DNA of 64,000 nucleotides from Streptosporangium canum (lineage in GTDB: Bacteria; Actinomycetota; Actinomycetes; Streptosporangiales; Streptosporangiaceae): NCBI RefSeq assembly GCF_900113865.1, contig NZ_FOQY01000017.1:112324-176323 (forward strand). The letters run 5' to 3'. Below, piece after piece: positions 59,738-64,000 of the stretch (within the stretch, counting starts at the first letter, position 1; each line of letters opens with the position of its first letter). The position numbers were made by a program, and so were the translations under genes. The notes under the pieces were generated by a model, which saw only the letters and a program-made list of their open reading frames with translations, did not search any database and was not told the origin of the DNA.

Positions 59738-60771
59738 TCCGCCTTCATCGTCGGCGGGTTGAGCAGCAGCTTCACATCGGGGTCGTTCATGTTCCGCTTG
59801 TCCGCCACGACGGCCCCGGGGTCGATGTCACGCGGTGGGACGCGGCCGGCCGCGGCCATCCCGGCCGCCAGGACGCCCTGGTATCCGAAGAAGTAGGGGT
59901 TCTGCACCACCAGCGCGTCGATGGTGCCGGCGGCGAGCGCGGCGTTCTCCTGCGGGTCGGAGTCGAACGCCACGACGGGGACGGTGGCGGTCACGTTGTT
60001 GTCCTGGATCGCGCGGGCGGCGCCCACCCCTGAGGTGTTGTTGTCGGCGAAGACCCCCGCCAGCTCGCGGTTGGCGGTCAGCGCGTCGTTGACCTGCGAC
60101 GCCGCGGTGTTGATGTCGTTGTTGTTGTAGCGCTGCAGCGACACCTTGACCTGCGGGCAGTTGTTCGCGAGGCCCTGCTTGAAGCCGCTGTCCCGGTCGA
60201 CCAGTGACTGGATGCCCGCCACGGAGGACTCGATCATGACACTGCCGCTCGTCTTGTTCTGGGCCTTGAGCAGCTCGCACATGCGCTTGCCGGCCTGCAT
60301 CCCGGCCTTGAGGTTGTCGGTGCCGATGAACCCCTCCGAAGCGGTGGTCACGCGGCTGTCCACCGTGATGACCTTCAGGCCCGCCTTGCGCGCCCGTTCG
60401 ATCGCCGAGTTCAGGGCGCTGGAGGAGTTGGGCGCGATGACGAGACCGTCGACGCCCCGGGAGATGGAGTTCTCAACGAGCTGCACCTGCTGGTCGATGT
60501 TCGTCTCCGACGTGGGACCGAAGGTGCTCACCTTGAGGCCGAAATCCCCGCCCGACTGCTTCGCGCCGGCGATCATCGTCTGCCAGAACGAGGAGTCACT
60601 CGCCTTGATGATCACGTCGATCTTCTTGCCGCTCGCCGCCCCGGCCATTCCTCCCCCCGTCGACCGGCTGGCCGAGCTCGTCGCCCGGCCTCCCACCACT
60701 CCCAGCACCAGCGCCACCAGTGCGATGGCGGCGACGAGCGAAAGGGAGAAGACGATACGTGAGCGAGCCAT
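59734..60771 (-). CDS. Sugar-binding protein (RbsB type), no lipobox
   Basis: 345-aa Peripla_BP_4 protein, first gene of the sugar-importer operon. It begins with a hydrophobic helix (LSLVAAIALVALVLGVVGG) without a lipobox Cys, so it is either cleaved and free or kept as an anchor. Family motifs: QQVQLVENSISRGVDGLVIAP, VITVDSRVT, and NPYFFGYQG. ATG 60771 has AGGAGGT upstream. The 372 bp upstream to the repeat array are AT-richer around 60885-60980, probably the promoter; the sugar is unknown. Confidence 0.92.
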   Translation of the reverse strand: MARSRIVFSLSLVAAIALVALVLGVVGGRATSSASRSTGGGMAGAASGKKIDVIIKASDSSFWQTMIAGAKQSGGDFGLKVSTFGPTSETNIDQQVQLVENSISRGVDGLVIAPNSSSALNSAIERARKAGLKVITVDSRVTTASEGFIGTDNLKAGMQAGKRMCELLKAQNKTSGSVMIESSVAGIQSLVDRDSGFKQGLANNCPQVKVSLQRYNNNDINTAASQVNDALTANRELAGVFADNNTSGVGAARAIQDNNVTATVPVVAFDSDPQENAALAAGTIDALVVQNPYFFGYQGVLAAGMAAAGRVPPRDIDPGAVVADKRNMNDPDVKLLLNPPTMKAE

Positions 60772-61143
60772 AACGACCTCCTGAATGCTGTTCAGGGGGA
60801 GCCCGGCAGGCGTCTCAGGCGGCTGCCGTCATAGATCTACGGATGACGGAGGTGTGCCGGAGGTGGTGAGGGAAGGCACACGGAGGACTTTTATTCAACA
60901 AAGACTCGTGACGGTCGGTTGTTTCCAGCAAAGCCCCGGACGCGTTGCGGTTGAAACTAGTAAAGAGAAAAGAAGTCATTACTCTCGGCGGGACTCACCC
61001 ATCCCGTCCGTGCTCGACGAGCCCGACGAGCATGGTGCGGCTGAGCGCCTCGGCCCGAAGGATCCCGAACGCCCGCTCCGGCGCCTGACGCTGACCCGGC
61101 GACGGGTGGGGACGGAAGCCGCACCGAAGCCGCACCGGGGCGC

Positions 61144-61257
61144 GCGGACGGCGCGGCGCCCGCATCCGGGCGGGACGGGCGGACGGCGCGGCGCCCGCAT
61201 CCGGGCGGGACGGGCGGACGGCACGGCGCCCGCATCCAGGTGGGACGGGCGGACAGG
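61144..61257. repeat. 35-bp tandem repeat, three copies and a partial
   Basis: Full copies begin at 61144, 61179 and 61214, followed by 9 bp of a fourth. The first two are identical; the third differs at three positions. The array ends 15 bp before the NhaA start, in the 500-bp region between the divergent sugar-importer operon and nhaA, so it may lie in the 5' untranslated region of nhaA. Confidence 0.9.
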
Positions 61258-61271
61258 AGATACCGTCAGGA

Positions 61272-63161
61272 ATGACCGAACCACGGGAGGCCGGCACGCC
61301 GTTCTCCGGGCGGACCGCATGGGCGCAGGGTCTCAGCACGCCGCTGCGCGAGTTCCTCCGGACCGAGACCGGCAGCGCCATGATCCTGCTCGCCGCGACG
61401 CTGGCCGCTCTCACCTGGGCGAACGTCGGCCCGTCGTCATACGAGGCCGTCTGGCGGGCGGTGCTGTCCATCCGCCTCGACGGGCTGGGCGTGTCGCAGG
61501 ACCTGCGCCAGTGGGTCAACAACGGGCTGATGACGTTCTTCTTCTTCGTCGTCGGCCTTGAGGCGCGCCGCGAGTTCGACATGGGCGAGCTGCGCGACCG
61601 GCGACGGCTCGTGCTGCCGCTCGTCGCCGGCGTCGGCGGGATGGCCGTGCCCGTCGCGATCTATCTCACCGTCAACGCGGGCAGCCCCTCCGCGCACGGA
61701 TGGGGCGCGGCGATGTCGACGGACACCGCGTTCGCGCTCGGCATGCTCGCGCTCTTCGGGTCCCGCTTCCCGGCGCGGCTGCGCACCTACCTGCTCACCG
61801 TCACCGTCGTCGACGACCTCGTCGCGCTCGGGGTCATCACGATCTTCTACAGCGAGCGGGTCGTGCCGCCGGCGCTGCTGGCCGCGGCCGGGATCTTCGC
61901 GGTGATCCTGCTCGTCCGCGCCGCCGGCGTGCACCGCGGCCTGCCCTACGCGCTGCTCGGAGCGGCGGCGTGGGTGGCGCTCCTCAAGTCCGGCGTGGAG
62001 CCCATCGTCATCGGCCTGGCCATGGGGCTGCTGACCTACGCCTCCCCGGCCGCGCGCGGCGATCTCGCCCGCGCGACGGACCTCTTCCGGCTCTTCCGCG
62101 AGCAGCCGACACCGGAGCTGGCCCGCTCGGCCAGCGTGGGGCTCGCCTCGACGATCTCGCCGAACGAGCGGCTGCAGCAGCTCTACCACCCGTGGGTGAG
62201 CTACCTGGTCGTGCCTCTCTTCGCTCTCTCGAACGCGGGGGTGACGATCAGCGGCGAGTTCCTGGCGCGGGCGCTCACCTCCCCGATCACGCTGGGCATC
62301 CTGCTGGCCTACGTCGTGGGCAAGCCCGTCGGCGTCATCGGGTCCTCGTGGCTCGTCACCCGGCTGAGCCGCGGCCGCGTCCGCCCGCCCGTCGGCTGGG
62401 CCTCCGTCGCGGCCGGCGGCACGATCGCCGGCATCGGCTTCACCGTGTCCCTGCTGATCGCCACCCTCGCCTTCGACGGCCCGCAGTTGGAGGAGGCGAA
62501 GCTCGGCATCCTCACCGCGGCGCTCTGCGCGCCCCTCATGACCTGGGCCGTCTACCGCGTGACCGCGCTGCTCCCCAAGCGGCTGCGGATCCGGGCGCTG
62601 CTGGGCACCGCCGAGAGCATCGTCGACCTCGCCGCGCCCGTCGACCCGGACCGCGACCACGTGCGCGGCCCCCGGGACGCGCCGGTGACCGTGGTCGAGT
62701 ACGGCGACTTCGAGTGCCCCTACTGCGGCCAGGCGGAGCCGGTCGTCCGCGAGCTGCTCGCCGACCTCGGCGACGTCCGCTACGTCTGGAGGCATCTGCC
62801 GCTGCACGACGTGCATCCCCATGCCCAGCTCGCCGCGGAGGCCGCGGAGGCCGCCGCCGAGCAGGAGGCGTTCTGGGAGATGCACGACCTGCTGCTCGAC
62901 CACCAGGACGAGCTCCGGGTCCGCGATCTGATCGGCTACGCCGGGGAGCTCGGCCTCGACGTCGAGCGGTTCCGCGACAGCCTCCGCGGCCACGCCGGCG
63001 CCGCCCGGGTCGCCGAGGACATCGACTCCGCCGACCTGAGCGGCGTGTCGGGCACGCCGACGTTCTTCGTCAACGGGCGCAGGCACCACGGCGCCTACGA
63101 CGTCGCCACCCTCTCGGCCGCGGTGCGGGCCGCCCGTGCGCGCGCGGCCCTGAGGACGTGA
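61272..63161 (+). CDS. nhaA: NhaA Na+/H+ antiporter fused to DsbA/thioredoxin domain
   Basis: 629-aa fusion. Residues about 1-430 are NhaA with about 11 helices: [43 protein letters not shown] (the two conserved Asp of the ion site), and [14 protein letters not shown]. Residues about 455-620 are a DsbA/thioredoxin-like domain with active site FECPYCGQ (Cys482, Cys485) and [12 protein letters not shown] containing the cis-Pro. NhaA-thioredoxin fusions are recurrent in actinobacteria. ATG 61272 lies after GGAGATACC. Confidence 0.93.
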   Translation: MTEPREAGTPFSGRTAWAQGLSTPLREFLRTETGSAMILLAATLAALTWANVGPSSYEAVWRAVLSIRLDGLGVSQDLRQWVNNGLMTFFFFVVGLEARREFDMGELRDRRRLVLPLVAGVGGMAVPVAIYLTVNAGSPSAHGWGAAMSTDTAFALGMLALFGSRFPARLRTYLLTVTVVDDLVALGVITIFYSERVVPPALLAAAGIFAVILLVRAAGVHRGLPYALLGAAAWVALLKSGVEPIVIGLAMGLLTYASPAARGDLARATDLFRLFREQPTPELARSASVGLASTISPNERLQQLYHPWVSYLVVPLFALSNAGVTISGEFLARALTSPITLGILLAYVVGKPVGVIGSSWLVTRLSRGRVRPPVGWASVAAGGTIAGIGFTVSLLIATLAFDGPQLEEAKLGILTAALCAPLMTWAVYRVTALLPKRLRIRALLGTAESIVDLAAPVDPDRDHVRGPRDAPVTVVEYGDFECPYCGQAEPVVRELLADLGDVRYVWRHLPLHDVHPHAQLAAEAAEAAAEQEAFWEMHDLLLDHQDELRVRDLIGYAGELGLDVERFRDSLRGHAGAARVAEDIDSADLSGVSGTPTFFVNGRRHHGAYDVATLSAAVRAARARAALRT

Positions 63162-63205
63162 CCACGGAACCGCGCCCCGTACGCGCGGCCTTGAAGACAT
63201 GACCA

Positions 63206-63238
63206 CGGATCCGCCCGCCCTTGGGGCGGGCGGATCCG
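63206..63238. terminator. Bidirectional terminator
   Basis: Perfect 15-bp stem (63206-63220 with 63224-63238) and 3-nt loop in the 80-bp gap between the convergent nhaA and glycerol kinase genes. A 32-bp near-copy of the nhaA 3' end (28 of 32 identical) is inserted just before it. Confidence 0.88.
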
Positions 63239-63241
63239 GCC

Positions 63242-64000
<759 letters not shown>

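Noticed and set aside
61144..61257. Possible CRISPR-like array
   Set aside because: 35-bp units are contiguous, without variable spacers or cas genes.

Overview
The window is very GC-rich, uses GTG starts freely, packs genes into operons with ATGA/GTGA overlaps, and carries large secreted proteins and many ABC transporters. This fits a filamentous actinomycete. A member of the Streptosporangiaceae (for example Nonomuraea or Streptosporangium) is my best guess, but that is inference from gene style and was not checked by a search. I saw no rRNA, tRNA or CRISPR array.

Layout. 1-8760 (minus): an RHS/YD-repeat cell-surface protein, cut by the window start, preceded by a secreted DNRLRE/double-LamG protein. 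8992-16651 (minus): a compact class III lanthipeptide-type locus, in transcription order P450 with a degenerate alpha/beta-hydrolase N-terminus, LanKC synthetase, a 36-aa precursor peptide overlapping the LanKC 3' end, an ABC exporter and a radical SAM enzyme. This combination is the best candidate for an undescribed system here. 16922-23855 (minus): an oligopeptide ABC importer ending in an S66 LD-carboxypeptidase, probably for wall-peptide recycling. 24026-27557: an MmcQ/YjbR protein, an esterase fused to a beta-propeller-like repeat region behind a perfect LacI-type operator, and a Mut7-C RNase-like protein.

27800-40866 (plus): a glycan-utilisation locus with GH35 beta-galactosidase, ROK regulator, Gfo/Idh/MocA oxidoreductase, a complete peptide/oligosaccharide-type ABC importer, an unrecognised probable TIM-barrel glycosidase and GH20 beta-N-acetylhexosaminidase. 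The importer would bring in a galactose/N-acetylhexosamine oligosaccharide for the intracellular glycosidases, and the ROK protein would control the set.

41030-47397 is a zone of decay: an ArsR remnant beside an MFS exporter, a truncated secreted protease, a TROVE/Ro60 C-terminal fragment and an internally deleted IS5-family element with intact ends and a TAA duplication, mixed with a few intact genes (including a complete trypsin-like protease). 47596-56852 holds small regulatory pairs (membrane protein/TetR, PadR/membrane protein), endonuclease Q, a lipoprotein, an N-terminally short STM4015-like protein, an aldo/keto reductase, a YchJ-family protein and a second P450. 57025-60771 (minus) is a ribose-type sugar ABC importer. 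61272-63161 is an NhaA antiporter fused to a DsbA/thioredoxin domain. The window ends inside a glycerol kinase gene (minus).

Four unrelated short tandem-repeat arrays (about 28, 18, 36 and 35 bp units) lie at gene boundaries; one of them runs through a stop codon and has extended a protein.
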